Both the position numbers and the translations under genes were made by a program. A stretch of 64,000 bases of DNA from Candidatus Zixiibacteriota bacterium (GTDB lineage Bacteria; Zixibacteria; MSB-5A5; JAABVY01), in the NCBI GenBank assembly GCA_011056555.1, contig DSEQ01000037.1:62001-126000 (forward strand), written 5' to 3'. This document shows positions 43,803-52,494 of this stretch, one piece after another; position 1 is the stretch's first letter; each line of letters opens with the position of its first letter. The notes below the pieces were generated by a model. That model searched no databases, was not told where the DNA came from, and was given only the letters and a program-made list of their open reading frames with translations.

Positions 43803-45068
43803 TCAGGTCTTACGTTCCTTCTTCTTTGCGGCCGGGAAAAGAATGTTGTTCAAAATCAGGCGGTAACCCGGAGAGTTTTTGTGAAGCTCCAGGTCAGTGG
43901 GCGGGTCTCCCACCATGTGCATATAATCCTCGGGATCGTGCCCGGCCAAAAAGGTGAAGGTCCCTCTGCCATAATTTCCATGTATGTATCTTACCTCATC
44001 AAACCCTTCAACCTCCGCCAGTACGGTAACATGAGATTTCAGCAGCGACTTGCGCATGGCGGTGCTTTGTCCCATAAAGGCCCTGATCTGCCCCAGGTGA
44101 CACTGAACCAGCATGCTCGGTACCGGATCGAGCTTGGCTGAAAAATCGAAGAGCCTGAAATAGTCCATGTCCTGATTTTTTATGTAATTGGTTCTTTCCG
44201 GATATGTGTCGATGTCCGAATGCCTGTACTCCAGGGGATTTAACGATACCGTAAAATTCTCGAAGGCCAGACAGTTTTCGTAACGCAATTTTTTCTGGCA
44301 ATTCGGATCGATCGGATCGCCGTCATATTCCTTCGGCACTATATCGGTATTCTCTGCAGCCAGTGCAATGTCCATAGTTTCGGGAGCGGAGCACATGGCA
44401 AACACAAACCCGCCGCTATATATATAATCTTTTACTGTTTTGGCCACGGCCAGCTTGAGTTCCGGAACCTTGCGGAATCCCAGCGCCTTGGCAGCGATCT
44501 CATTGGTGGCGACCTCCTGCTTGTACCATTCGGCATTACGATAGGCGCCGTAAAATTTCCCGAACTGCCCGGTAAAATCCTCGTGATGCAGGTGCAGCCA
44601 GTCATACTTTTCAAGTCCGCCGTCAAGCACTTCCTCATCCCAGAGAGTGGTGTAGGGGATCTCGGCGTAGGTCAGCGCCAGAGTAACGGCGTCATCCCAT
44701 GGTTCCTTGTTGGGCGGAGTATAGATTGCAACCTCGGGAGGTTTCTCCAGAAGAATGACCTCCATGTTCTCCGCTTCTATGGTGCGGTATATATTTTCCA
44801 CCTCGGCATCCGGGATGATCTCGTAGGTTACTCCGCGCAGAAGACAGATCTCTCCGATATCATCTCGGGCCGGCGTCAGGAACGATCCGGCGCGATAATT
44901 CAAAAGCCACTCAACCTTATAGCCCTGCTGCAGACAGTAGAAGGCGACACCGTAGGCTTTCAGATGATTGTTCTGGGCCCGATCCATGGGGATCAATATT
45001 CTATCCGCCGAGAGAAGGGCCGGAAAGATAAAAATTATCGCTGTGAAAATGATCAGAATTTTTTTCAT
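43803..45068 (-). CDS. Secreted protein of the family labelled 'asparagine synthetase B' (GATase-like fold)
   Basis: 421 residues with a signal peptide (about 1-21). Opens with ILIPMDRAQNNHLKAYGVA and contains WLLNYRAGSFL, EPWDDAVTLALTYAEIPY, LHLHHEDFTG, FVFAMCSAPETMD and HGNYGRGTF. These match a family common in Bacteroidetes that databases often call asparagine synthetase B. It lacks the N-terminal Cys2 amidotransferase and the ATP-pyrophosphatase domains of real AsnB, and it is exported, so that name is unlikely to be right. The Cys in FAMCSAPE sits where a class I amidotransferase-like nucleophile elbow could be. Function unknown. Confidence 0.75.
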   Translation of the reverse strand: MKKILIIFTAIIFIFPALLSADRILIPMDRAQNNHLKAYGVAFYCLQQGYKVEWLLNYRAGSFLTPARDDIGEICLLRGVTYEIIPDAEVENIYRTIEAENMEVILLEKPPEVAIYTPPNKEPWDDAVTLALTYAEIPYTTLWDEEVLDGGLEKYDWLHLHHEDFTGQFGKFYGAYRNAEWYKQEVATNEIAAKALGFRKVPELKLAVAKTVKDYIYSGGFVFAMCSAPETMDIALAAENTDIVPKEYDGDPIDPNCQKKLRYENCLAFENFTVSLNPLEYRHSDIDTYPERTNYIKNQDMDYFRLFDFSAKLDPVPSMLVQCHLGQIRAFMGQSTAMRKSLLKSHVTVLAEVEGFDEVRYIHGNYGRGTFTFLAGHDPEDYMHMVGDPPTDLELHKNSPGYRLILNNILFPAAKKKERKT

Positions 45069-45743
45069 GATTGACTCTCTTATCAGCTTATTACCGCAGG
45101 TCCTAAATGTTATACTGGAAATATGCTGATGAGTTTCTGTTGAATTACATCCCCTGTAATTTTTCGGTACCGGTTCTCAAAACCTTGATACCCCTTGATA
45201 ATAATTTGCGACTGCGTCTGTTGTGCCAAAAGTATCAGGCATGTCGAAAAGACAGACGAGGTTTACTTTAAATAATATTTGATTTCAATAAACTTCGACA
45301 GGCAAATAGCAATATAAGCATATTTGTCATCGAAATCAAGGAACAGATTAATGAAAATTAACCGATTTTCTCCAGTGTATCGAATGGAAGATAACCATGC
45401 AAAGAGTCATTTGTTCCGGCTGGGATTAATTAAATCGCTATTGAGTTCAATTTTTTTCATATAGAAAAAAGCCGCAAGATGGTTGTCCAAGCTCCCTCCG
45501 CTTACCCGTAATCCCTTAAAATTCATGGGTTTACATCTGATTTCAGGCGGGCGCAATATGGGATTTCTCCTATAATATTAACCTGCGCAATCGATTAGCC
45601 TGCTTTTACAGTTAAAGCTTTGCATTCGCAGGCCGAATAAAATAGTAAGCTAAGAACATAATAAATAACTCCATGCTGGATCGAATAGTACACTCATTAT
45701 TCGACCGTCATGGCCGCATTAACCTAAACAAAGGAGTAAGGAT
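45069..45743. other. Gene-free stretch of 675 nt
   Basis: No credible coding frame, rRNA, tRNA or repeat array. AT-rich in its first half. I see a TATAAT at 45571 without a convincing -35 partner and a loose 6-bp inverted pair, GCCTGC and GCAGGC, at about 45598-45633. Nothing else is recognisable; it could hold the promoter and leader of the small Myb-like gene. Confidence 0.5.
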
Positions 45744-46007
45744 ATGCCGGTCAGGAGAAGCACACGTTACATCTCCAAGAGTTCCAACAAATGGAACCGT
45801 ACCAGCAAAAAGCGCTTTGCCAATGGCAAACCCTGGACACCGACTGAGGTCAAGACCCTCAGAAAGATTTACAAAGACACCCCGACCAAGGACATCGCCC
45901 GCAAATTCCGCCGCACTGTTTCTTCGGTGCAGGCCAAAGCAGGCGACCTCGGTCTGAAGAAAACCAAGACTTATCTGAAGAAAATGCGCTCCAACCAGTG
46001 GCGTTAG
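45744..46007 (+). CDS. Small Myb/SANT-like DNA-binding protein
   Basis: 87 residues, very basic (over a quarter Lys and Arg). The core PWTPTEVKTLRKIYKDTPTK with IARKFRRTVSSVQAKAGDLG reads as a three-helix Myb/SANT or GcrA-like helix-turn-helix with the leading Trp. Basic tails flank it. AAGGAG lies 7 nt before ATG 45744 and a strong terminator follows, so it is expressed alone. Perhaps a nucleoid or regulatory protein. Confidence 0.75.
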   Translation: MPVRRSTRYISKSSNKWNRTSKKRFANGKPWTPTEVKTLRKIYKDTPTKDIARKFRRTVSSVQAKAGDLGLKKTKTYLKKMRSNQWR

Positions 46008-46030
46008 AAATAAGAAAGTCTTTTTTTCTA

Positions 46031-46060
46031 AAGCCTGCCCGTGATGGGTCAGGCTTTTTT
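46031..46060 (+). terminator. Intrinsic terminator after the Myb-like gene
   Basis: AAGCCTGCCC pairs with GGGTCAGGCTT with one bulged base around a short loop, followed by TTTTTT. Strong GC stem. Confidence 0.8.
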
Positions 46061-46153
46061 ATTTGTAACAGAAATGATTTACAGGCTTCCTCTCAATATC
46101 TATATTTCTATTCCGGAGTTTGAAACAATTAATGATTTTACACAGGAGGAAAG

Positions 46154-46657
46154 ATGTTCAGAAGCGTTGATGATTTCGAATCGATCTGGAAGAGCGAATC
46201 CGAAAATACTCTCAAGGTGCTCGAGTCCCTGACCCCGGAATCACTCTCGCAATCTGTTGCCGATGATCATCGAAATATTGGAAGGATCGCCTGGCATAAT
46301 GTTCTCACCATTCCCGAGATGATGTCGCTCACAGGCCTTCAATTCTCTGGAATATCTGCAAACGATCCGATCCCCGACAGGCCCGAAAAAATAGTTGAAG
46401 CCTACCGGAGCGCCGCCTCGGACCTTTTAAAGCAGATCAAATCAAGATGGGATGATGCCGCCCTGCTTCTGGAGGATGATATGTACGGGATGAAATGGAA
46501 GAAGGGCTTCACGCTTTATATACTGGTCGTGCACCAGGCTCATCACCGCGGGCAGCTCACCGTTTTAATGCGTCAAGCGGGCCTTAATGTGCCGGGTGTG
46601 TGCGGTCCTTCAAAAGAGGAATGGGCCGCTTACGGCGCGCCGGCGCCGGAGATTTAA
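46154..46657 (+). CDS. DinB-family protein
   Basis: 167 residues, four-helix bundle. The metal-ligand histidines are in IAWHNVLTIPEM and VHQAHHRGQLTVLMRQ. Members are often thiol-dependent S-transferases; substrate unknown. AGGAGG lies 4 nt before ATG 46154. Ends in PGVCGPSKEEWAAYGAP. Confidence 0.85.
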   Translation: MFRSVDDFESIWKSESENTLKVLESLTPESLSQSVADDHRNIGRIAWHNVLTIPEMMSLTGLQFSGISANDPIPDRPEKIVEAYRSAASDLLKQIKSRWDDAALLLEDDMYGMKWKKGFTLYILVVHQAHHRGQLTVLMRQAGLNVPGVCGPSKEEWAAYGAPAPEI

Positions 46658-46830
46658 GGACAAATGCATTCTCTTTCCTGTCAGGATATATTGCTTCCCG
46701 GATTAGTTTGTGACAACGAATCATTATGAGCAAGAATAGGTTATATTGCAGCATGATCCGGCCGCTTATTGCCCTCTAAATAGCTTTAAAAAACTCCCGT
46801 AAGCCGTTAAAAAATTTTGGATTACAACAC

Positions 46831-46860
46831 TTGACAAAACCGGAATCCGACGTATATAGA
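46831..46860 (+). promoter_or_regulatory. Sigma-70-type promoter for the aminotransferase gene
   Basis: TTGACA (46831-46836), then TATATA (46853-46858) at 16-nt spacing or TATAGA (46855-46860) at 18-nt spacing. Followed by an untranslated leader of about 80 nt to the ATG at 46947. Confidence 0.65.
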
Positions 46861-46946
46861 CTATGGCCTTGTGAAGGCGGGAACAAATAGCCATTATTGA
46901 ATGTAGTGACTGTGATGACGACGATCTGAGGAAAAAGGAGAAAGAC

Positions 46947-48221
46947 ATGATCGGGTTGACAGACTTAAAAGATATCGACGCTATTGAGCTCGATCAGAAA
47001 TACGGTGCCCATCATTATAACAGGCTGAAAACCGTAATTCGCAAAACCAAGGGCGCCTGGCTGTATACTCAGGACGGTACTAAAATTCTGGACTGCCTGG
47101 CTGCATATAGCGCCGCCAATACCGGACACCACCATCCTAAAATAGTAGCCGCCATGATTAAGGCTCTACAGGAGGGTATGGCCTCGGTTATTTCCAATGT
47201 TATCTATACCGATGTAAAATCACGCTTTCTGGAAAAGCTCTGTACCCTGCTGCCTCAGCTCGGTACACGCTTCGGCGAAAGCGGTAATGTCGCCATGGCA
47301 AAGAACGGTGGAGTTGAATCCGTTGAGACCTCCATCAAGCTGATGCGTTATTATGGCTATAAGAACAAGGGTATCCCTGATGGCAAGCAGGAGATCATCA
47401 CATTTTCGAATAATTTTCACGGCCGAATGATTACGATAATTTCTTTTTCCTCTGCGAAAAAGTATAAAGAAGGTTTCGGGCCGCTTACCCCTGGATTCGT
47501 CGAGGTTCCCTTTGGTGATCTGGATGCGGTCGAGAAAGCTGTTACTCCCAATACCTGCGGCATACTGGTCGAGCCCATGCAGGGCGAGGGCGGTATGTAT
47601 GTCCCGCCGGAAGGATTCATGAAGGGCCTGCGTGAAATCTGCGATAAGTACGACCTGCTACTGACAGCGGATGAGATTCAGGTTGGTATGGGACGTACGG
47701 GTAAAGACTTCGCATTCCAGCATGAAAATGTTATTCCGGACGTGGTGGTTCTGGGCAAAGCCATTTCAGGCGGCCTGGTTCCACTTTCCGTTATGGTCAC
47801 CAATGCCTACCTCATGCACATGGCGTTCTCGCCCGGTTCCGACGGATCAACCTATGGTCATTATCCGTTATCCATGGTTGCTGGCAATGCCGCGCTTGAT
47901 GTTTTCAAAGAAGAAGATTTATCCGAAGAGTCCGCGCGTAAGGGCGAATATATGAAGAAACAGATTCTTGATATTGCTTCACGTTCCGAGCACGTAAAAG
48001 AGGTGCGCGGCAAAGGGCTCTTTATCGGAATCGAGGTCAACAACGGCGATGCCATGTTCTTCTGCCGCCAGCTTCTGGATATGAACATGCTGGCCAACGA
48101 CAGCCATGGGCATACAATCAGGATTTCACCTCCGCTGATTATCGATGATTCCGAACAGCAGTATATACTGGAACGCCTGGAGCGAGTGCTGGCCGGCAAG
48201 CAGCAGTTCGTGGCGAAATAA
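46947..48221 (+). CDS. Class III aminotransferase, ornithine aminotransferase-like
   Basis: 424 residues, fold type I PLP. LLTADEIQVGMGRTGKDFAF has the PLP-binding Asp, VLGKAISGGLVPLSVM the Schiff-base Lys, and GSTYGHYPLSMVAGNAALDV the phosphate contacts. N-terminal YGAHHYNRLKTVIRKTKGAW fits the RocD/acetylornithine group. Substrate is probably ornithine or a related omega-amino compound; lysine or polyamine activity cannot be excluded. AAGGAG precedes ATG 46947. Own promoter and terminator, so monocistronic. Confidence 0.85.
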   Translation: MIGLTDLKDIDAIELDQKYGAHHYNRLKTVIRKTKGAWLYTQDGTKILDCLAAYSAANTGHHHPKIVAAMIKALQEGMASVISNVIYTDVKSRFLEKLCTLLPQLGTRFGESGNVAMAKNGGVESVETSIKLMRYYGYKNKGIPDGKQEIITFSNNFHGRMITIISFSSAKKYKEGFGPLTPGFVEVPFGDLDAVEKAVTPNTCGILVEPMQGEGGMYVPPEGFMKGLREICDKYDLLLTADEIQVGMGRTGKDFAFQHENVIPDVVVLGKAISGGLVPLSVMVTNAYLMHMAFSPGSDGSTYGHYPLSMVAGNAALDVFKEEDLSEESARKGEYMKKQILDIASRSEHVKEVRGKGLFIGIEVNNGDAMFFCRQLLDMNMLANDSHGHTIRISPPLIIDDSEQQYILERLERVLAGKQQFVAK

Positions 48222-48242
48222 GATCAATAGCGATTCAAATAG

Positions 48243-48270
48243 AAGCCGTCCATAAAGGGCGGCTTTTTTA
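48243..48270 (+). terminator. Intrinsic terminator after the aminotransferase
   Basis: AAGCCGTCC pairs with GGGCGGCTT (one G-U) around a 5-nt loop, then TTTTTA. Lies 22 nt after the stop. Confidence 0.8.
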
Positions 48271-48304
48271 ATGCTTTCGTATTGACATTGAAAATGCGTG
48301 ACAA

Positions 48305-49090
48305 TCACTCATACGGAGTTATGGTCTGGCCTTTAAATAGATAATTGACAAGTCTGATAATGTCCTCGAGCCCGAGGACAAGGTCGCAATTCAGGTCGGC
48401 GCATAAATTCCCGCCGATCGGCCCGAGTCCGTTATTAAAAATGTTATTTACCAGCCAGACCAGATCTTCGATGTCAACTTCAATATCATAGTTCAAATCA
48501 CCTTTTGTGCATTCCGTAAACATGTAGATGTAATTGGGGTAAGCCCAGACAAAAAAGCCGGTGGCCATCAGGTCATCACCGATCTCCCATGTACTCTTGT
48601 CGGTCTTTCCGACGACTCTTACCACATAAGACGGCAGCAGAGAGTTTATTATCTCAAGCCCGAATTCCGTCAAAAGGGAATCCCTGATTTCGTCGCTGAT
48701 ATCGGGATCGAATCTAACTATAAGCTCATCGTCCATATATGTCGGAAAGCAGTAAGGAGCCCTGTGAATCGGATTGACCATGAGAACCGATGGTTCAAGG
48801 CGCACGAGATCCATTGCGTGATTTATATTCATATTGTTTGGAATATGAAAAATATAGAAGCCCAAATATATCTGTTCCAGCCTCGGATCGAAGCTCAAAA
48901 AGTCCACAGACTCTGCAAATTCATACGGATTAATATGATGGCTGGTGTCAAATATGACCGTGAGACAGAGGTCGTAGATCTCTCTGGATTCGGATACAGC
49001 GGGCTGATTGCTACGATACAGATCCTGCGCAATCGATTGCGAGCACAGAACTATCAAAAAAAGCGCCAGGCACGGCATCAAATATCTCAT
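48305..49090 (-). CDS. Exported dockerin-type repeat protein with subtilase-prodomain-like region
   Basis: 261 residues. Signal peptide (about 1-21, ending SIAQ). A central region (about 115-185), with DDELIVRFDPDIS and the strand pattern ending SLLPSYVVRV, resembles the prodomain of fervidolysin-like subtilases, but no protease domain follows. The C-terminal 60 residues hold two dockerin-like Ca-binding repeats: KGDLNYDIEVDIEDLVWLVN and DLNCDLVLGLEDIIRLVNYL. ATG 49090 follows AGGAGG. Dockerin-like repeats are abundant on exported proteins of several FCB lineages. Confidence 0.75.
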   Translation of the reverse strand: MRYLMPCLALFLIVLCSQSIAQDLYRSNQPAVSESREIYDLCLTVIFDTSHHINPYEFAESVDFLSFDPRLEQIYLGFYIFHIPNNMNINHAMDLVRLEPSVLMVNPIHRAPYCFPTYMDDELIVRFDPDISDEIRDSLLTEFGLEIINSLLPSYVVRVVGKTDKSTWEIGDDLMATGFFVWAYPNYIYMFTECTKGDLNYDIEVDIEDLVWLVNNIFNNGLGPIGGNLCADLNCDLVLGLEDIIRLVNYLFKGQTITPYE

Positions 49091-49342
49091 TTTAACCTCC
49101 TGTATTGTGCGATTTTCCAAAATGCAGACGTCCTCTGGATTTATCCGTTCATAATCTTATTTGGTCAAACTTAACTTTATGAAAGCCATGATAGATGTAT
49201 CCGCGGCGCTGCAAATAATTTATGAGCCGCGAGGGGGGAAATCAAGTTTTTTGTGAGCCGGATTGGTGAACCAGGGCCAAATGCCTGCTCTGATAGCGGA
49301 AACAGGATTGTGTGATCTGGAAGTAATTGCCGGCAGGGCCGA

Positions 49343-49714
49343 TTATATGCGGGCTTTGAAAAATCTATTGAGCATATTTTCGATGTCAACCATCTTGAAG
49401 GGCTTGTTGATAAATCCGTCGGCCAGTTTCGAAAGGAGCGTATCTTCTTCTGCGGCCAGGTTATACCCGGAAATCACGACCACCGGCAGATCGGGGTGAT
49501 TGGCCTTGATCTTCTTCAGAAGTTCCGAGCCCGACATCTCAGGCATACGCAAATCCGTGATTACCATAGCAAATGACTCATCGCCAAGGATTTCCATAGC
49601 CTCCTGGCCGTTTCCGGCACGCCTGGATTCAAACTCGAATATCTCCAGCATCTCAGCCAAGAGGCTGGACATATTGGGATTGTCGTCGACTATCAGAATT
49701 TGCTGCTTGGCCAT
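49343..49714 (-). CDS. Single-domain response regulator
   Basis: 123 residues, one receiver. IVDDNPN acidic pocket, phospho-acceptor Asp in VITDLRMPEMSG, VISG, and Lys in FINKPF. ATG 49714 has AGGAG upstream; a GTG one codon earlier is less likely. It ends with MVDIENMLNRFFKARI, very similar to the tail of receiver 2 at 13937. Starts 15 nt after the hflX stop. Confidence 0.9.
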   Translation of the reverse strand: MAKQQILIVDDNPNMSSLLAEMLEIFEFESRRAGNGQEAMEILGDESFAMVITDLRMPEMSGSELLKKIKANHPDLPVVVISGYNLAAEEDTLLSKLADGFINKPFKMVDIENMLNRFFKARI

Positions 49715-49729
49715 CACACTCCTGTATCC

Positions 49730-50851
49730 CTAAGCACTATTATTATCATCGGCCAAAAAAGTTATCCTCTTAATCAAATGTTCGATTCCTTGTTTTTTAA
49801 TGGCCGAAATGAAAAAGTTTCTCAGGTCAGGAGTAAAATAGTGCCCGAATTCGGCGTAGGGCTCGGCGGACTTATCGATTTTATTGAAAGCCATGATGAT
49901 GGGGATTTTATCTGCCCCGATTTCCGACAGCACCTCGGTAACATTAGCGATGCGTTTGAGATAATGCGGATGTGAAAAATCGACCACATGGATCAGAAGA
50001 TTGGCCAGACGGACCTCGTCCAGGGTGGATTTGAACGATGCCACTAGGTGATGGGGGAGTTTGTTAATGAAGCCCACCGTGTCGGTCAACAGAATTTTGC
50101 GCCCATTCGAATCGGCCAGTTTCCGCGTGGTCGAATCGAGCGTCGAGAAGAGCCTGTTCTCGGTGATGACTCCGGATTTGGTCAGGCAATTGAACAGGGT
50201 CGATTTACCGGCATTGGTGTATCCGACCAGGCAGACCCTGAAGAGGTCGAGGCGGTTTTTGCGCTGGGTGATGCGCTCTTTGTCAATTTTATCCAGTTTC
50301 TTTTTCAGTATTTTTATCTTGTTATTTATCAGGCGCCGGTCAGTTTCCAGCTGCGTTTCACCGGGACCCTTGGTTCCAATACCGCCGTATTGTTTGGAAA
50401 GGTGGGTCCACTGACGCGTCAGGCGGGGCAGGAGGTGGTTAAGCTGGGCCAGCTCGACCTGTACCTTGGCCTCGTTGGTTTTAGCCCTGTTCACGAAAAT
50501 ATCGAGGATCAGCGTGGCACGGTCTATGACTTTGACCTCCAGGCTGTTTTCCAGGTTACGGATCTGTGCCGGAGTCAGCTCCTCATCGAAAATAACTACA
50601 TTGGCACCACCCGAATCAATCATGGCCCTGATTTCGGATACTTTCCCCTTGCCAATAAAATAGGCCGGGTCAATCTTTTTTCTTTCCTGGGTTACGATGT
50701 CGAGCACCTGTGCTCCGGCGGAGGTTGCCAGGAGCCTTAATTCTTTGAGGGATTCATCGAATTCGTAATCGATGGCACGGGGGAGTTTTACCCCCACGAG
50801 TATAGCGCGTTCAGTTTGAACTTCGTTAGCTGTTTCGTAAAAGCCTGCTAT
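49730..50851 (-). CDS. hflX: GTPase HflX, likely starting at an AUA codon
   Basis: 373 residues if begun at ATA 50851. HflX domain (about 20-200), G1 GYTNAGKSTLFNC, G3 DTVGFINKLPHHLV, G4 NKID. Rescues or splits stalled ribosomes. The first standard start is GTG 50797, but it would remove the family's ERAILVGV opening, which is encoded in frame just upstream (NEVQTERAILVGVKLP). The upstream open frame has no ATG, GTG or TTG before the stop; ATA 50851 lies 5 nt after AGGAAGG, an ideal ribosome site. A sequencing error (G to A) is the alternative. Confidence 0.85.
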   Translation of the reverse strand: MAGFYETANEVQTERAILVGVKLPRAIDYEFDESLKELRLLATSAGAQVLDIVTQERKKIDPAYFIGKGKVSEIRAMIDSGGANVVIFDEELTPAQIRNLENSLEVKVIDRATLILDIFVNRAKTNEAKVQVELAQLNHLLPRLTRQWTHLSKQYGGIGTKGPGETQLETDRRLINNKIKILKKKLDKIDKERITQRKNRLDLFRVCLVGYTNAGKSTLFNCLTKSGVITENRLFSTLDSTTRKLADSNGRKILLTDTVGFINKLPHHLVASFKSTLDEVRLANLLIHVVDFSHPHYLKRIANVTEVLSEIGADKIPIIMAFNKIDKSAEPYAEFGHYFTPDLRNFFISAIKKQGIEHLIKRITFLADDNNSA

Positions 50852-50936
50852 AAATACCTTCCTTTATGCTCTCTTTTCTTTTTTCAAGCGGGATTGAATG
50901 TCCGCTCAAATATTATACGCAATTTTTTCCAGGATA

Positions 50937-51194
50937 TTATACCTCTAAGTCCTCAATTGGCTTGTAATAATTTTCCGCCTGGGCCTTAGGGATGGACTTC
51001 CCGGGGACTTCCAATACTTCAACTTTGAGTTTGTGATTTTTATAATAGATCTCGATCAGATCTCCCGCATTGACATCATGGCCCGGTTTCGTACGGCCGC
51101 CGTTTAAGCGCACTTTGCCGGCCTGGATCCAGTCTTTTGCCACAGTTCGCCTTTTAATAAGGAAGACAGTCGATAGGTAATCGTCAATTCTCAT
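50937..51194 (-). CDS. S4-domain RNA-binding protein (Hsp15-like)
   Basis: 85 residues. S4 fold: RIDDYLSTVFLIKRRTVAKD and IQAGKVRLNGGRTKPGHDVN, then DLIEIYYKNHKLKVEVLEV. Likely binds rRNA or tRNA; in E. coli Hsp15 recycles free 50S subunits carrying nascent chains. ATG 51194 overlaps the SurA-like stop by 11 nt. Last gene of the mfd-foldase operon. Confidence 0.85.
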   Translation of the reverse strand: MRIDDYLSTVFLIKRRTVAKDWIQAGKVRLNGGRTKPGHDVNAGDLIEIYYKNHKLKVEVLEVPGKSIPKAQAENYYKPIEDLEV

Positions 51195-52494
51195 CTAATC
51201 TGATGTCAACGTAATAATTTTGTTTTGCCTCTTCGAGCCATTCCTGCAAGACCGCATCACTTTTTTCCCTCTTGGCGAACTCCTTCAGCCGGTCCCAGTC
51301 TTTTTCAAGACTCATGGGACGTGAGTCCTGCCGATCCAGAATCTTCAGTAAATGATAACCGTAATTCGATTTAGTCGGTTCCGAAATATCGCCAACCTGC
51401 AGCCCCTCCAGAGCAGTTTTAAATTCAGGAGTCAGCTTGTTGATGGCAAACCAGCCCAGTTCGCCGCCCTGTTTTTTGGTATCCTCATCATCAGAGTATA
51501 TTTTTACCATTTCGGTGAATTCGGCTTTGCTTTCTACCAGAACCTGATGGAGGCTGTCGGCCAGATGTTCCACTCTCTGCTCGTCGGCTTCGGACGGTTC
51601 GGTCAGGAAGAGAATATGGCGGGCATGAACCCGCTCGGGGAGCTTGTCCTCGAGCTTGACTATATGATAGCCCAGGTGTGTTTTGAAAGGCTCGGATATC
51701 TCGCCCGGCTCCAGGTTGAAAACCTGATCCTCGAATTCCTTGAAGAGAGTGCCGCGCTCGAAATAGCCCAGGTCGCCGCCGGAAGCGGCGGTTCCCTTGT
51801 CCTCGGAATAGAGCTGAGCCAGGCTGGTAAAATCGCCGCCCTCGTCCAGGAGCTTCTTGACTTCCTCGGCCTTCATCCTGGCAGTATCCACCGTAGCCCC
51901 GGAGGCTTCCACGGTAAGCAGGATATGGGAGAGTTTAATGGCTTCCGGCTGAGTGGGAAGAGAATCCTTGTACTGCTCATAAAAATCCCGCACTTCGACA
52001 GAGGTGACATTGACCTTTGACAAAAAGCGCGAGACATAGCGGTCGCGGATCAGCTGGTTACGGACCTCGCGCCTGAATTTGGCCTTCAGCTCGCGCAGAT
52101 TCAGGCCTTCCAATCTCATCTGGGCCTCGAATTCAGCTTCGGTCGGAAAGCGCGACTTCAATTCCTCTATCTTTTCCTGCAGGGCTTCCTCGACCTGCTC
52201 CTCATTGATATGTATGGAGGTATCCTTTTGTGCTTCTACCAGAAGCAGTTTGTCGGTCACCATCTGCTGCAGAATTATATCCCGCAGGCTATCCGCCTGG
52301 ACCGGGGTCAGATCAGGATTCTCCATCTGCATCAAGAACATCTGCAACTGGAAATCGAGTTCTGAGACCAGTATGATCTGGTCTCCCACAACTGCGGCAA
52401 TTTTATCCACGAGTTCACGCTTCTGGCCGAATGCCGTGGCGCTGATCAGAAGTATTAAGGACAATAACAGTGCTATTTTGAGGACTCTATTCAT
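51184..52494 (-). CDS. SurA-like periplasmic peptidylprolyl isomerase
   Basis: 436 residues. Signal peptide (about 1-23), SurA_N region (about 25-170), then two parvulin domains (about 178-275 with SHILLTVE and GGDLGYFERGT, and about 283-385 with RHILFLTE and GGELGWFAINK). A periplasmic chaperone for outer-membrane proteins. Overlaps the previous gene by 8 nt. Confidence 0.88.
   Translation of the reverse strand: MNRVLKIALLLSLILLISATAFGQKRELVDKIAAVVGDQIILVSELDFQLQMFLMQMENPDLTPVQADSLRDIILQQMVTDKLLLVEAQKDTSIHINEEQVEEALQEKIEELKSRFPTEAEFEAQMRLEGLNLRELKAKFRREVRNQLIRDRYVSRFLSKVNVTSVEVRDFYEQYKDSLPTQPEAIKLSHILLTVEASGATVDTARMKAEEVKKLLDEGGDFTSLAQLYSEDKGTAASGGDLGYFERGTLFKEFEDQVFNLEPGEISEPFKTHLGYHIVKLEDKLPERVHARHILFLTEPSEADEQRVEHLADSLHQVLVESKAEFTEMVKIYSDDEDTKKQGGELGWFAINKLTPEFKTALEGLQVGDISEPTKSNYGYHLLKILDRQDSRPMSLEKDWDRLKEFAKREKSDAVLQEWLEEAKQNYYVDIRLDEN

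Noticed and set aside
45582-49038. A 15-nt match CCTGCGCAATCGATT at 45582 and 49024
   Set aside because: A couple of such matches are expected by chance in 64 kb, and the second lies in coding sequence.
50048-50740. 230-residue plus-strand frame
   Set aside because: Antisense to hflX.
51352-52020. 222-residue plus-strand frame
   Set aside because: Antisense to the SurA-like gene.
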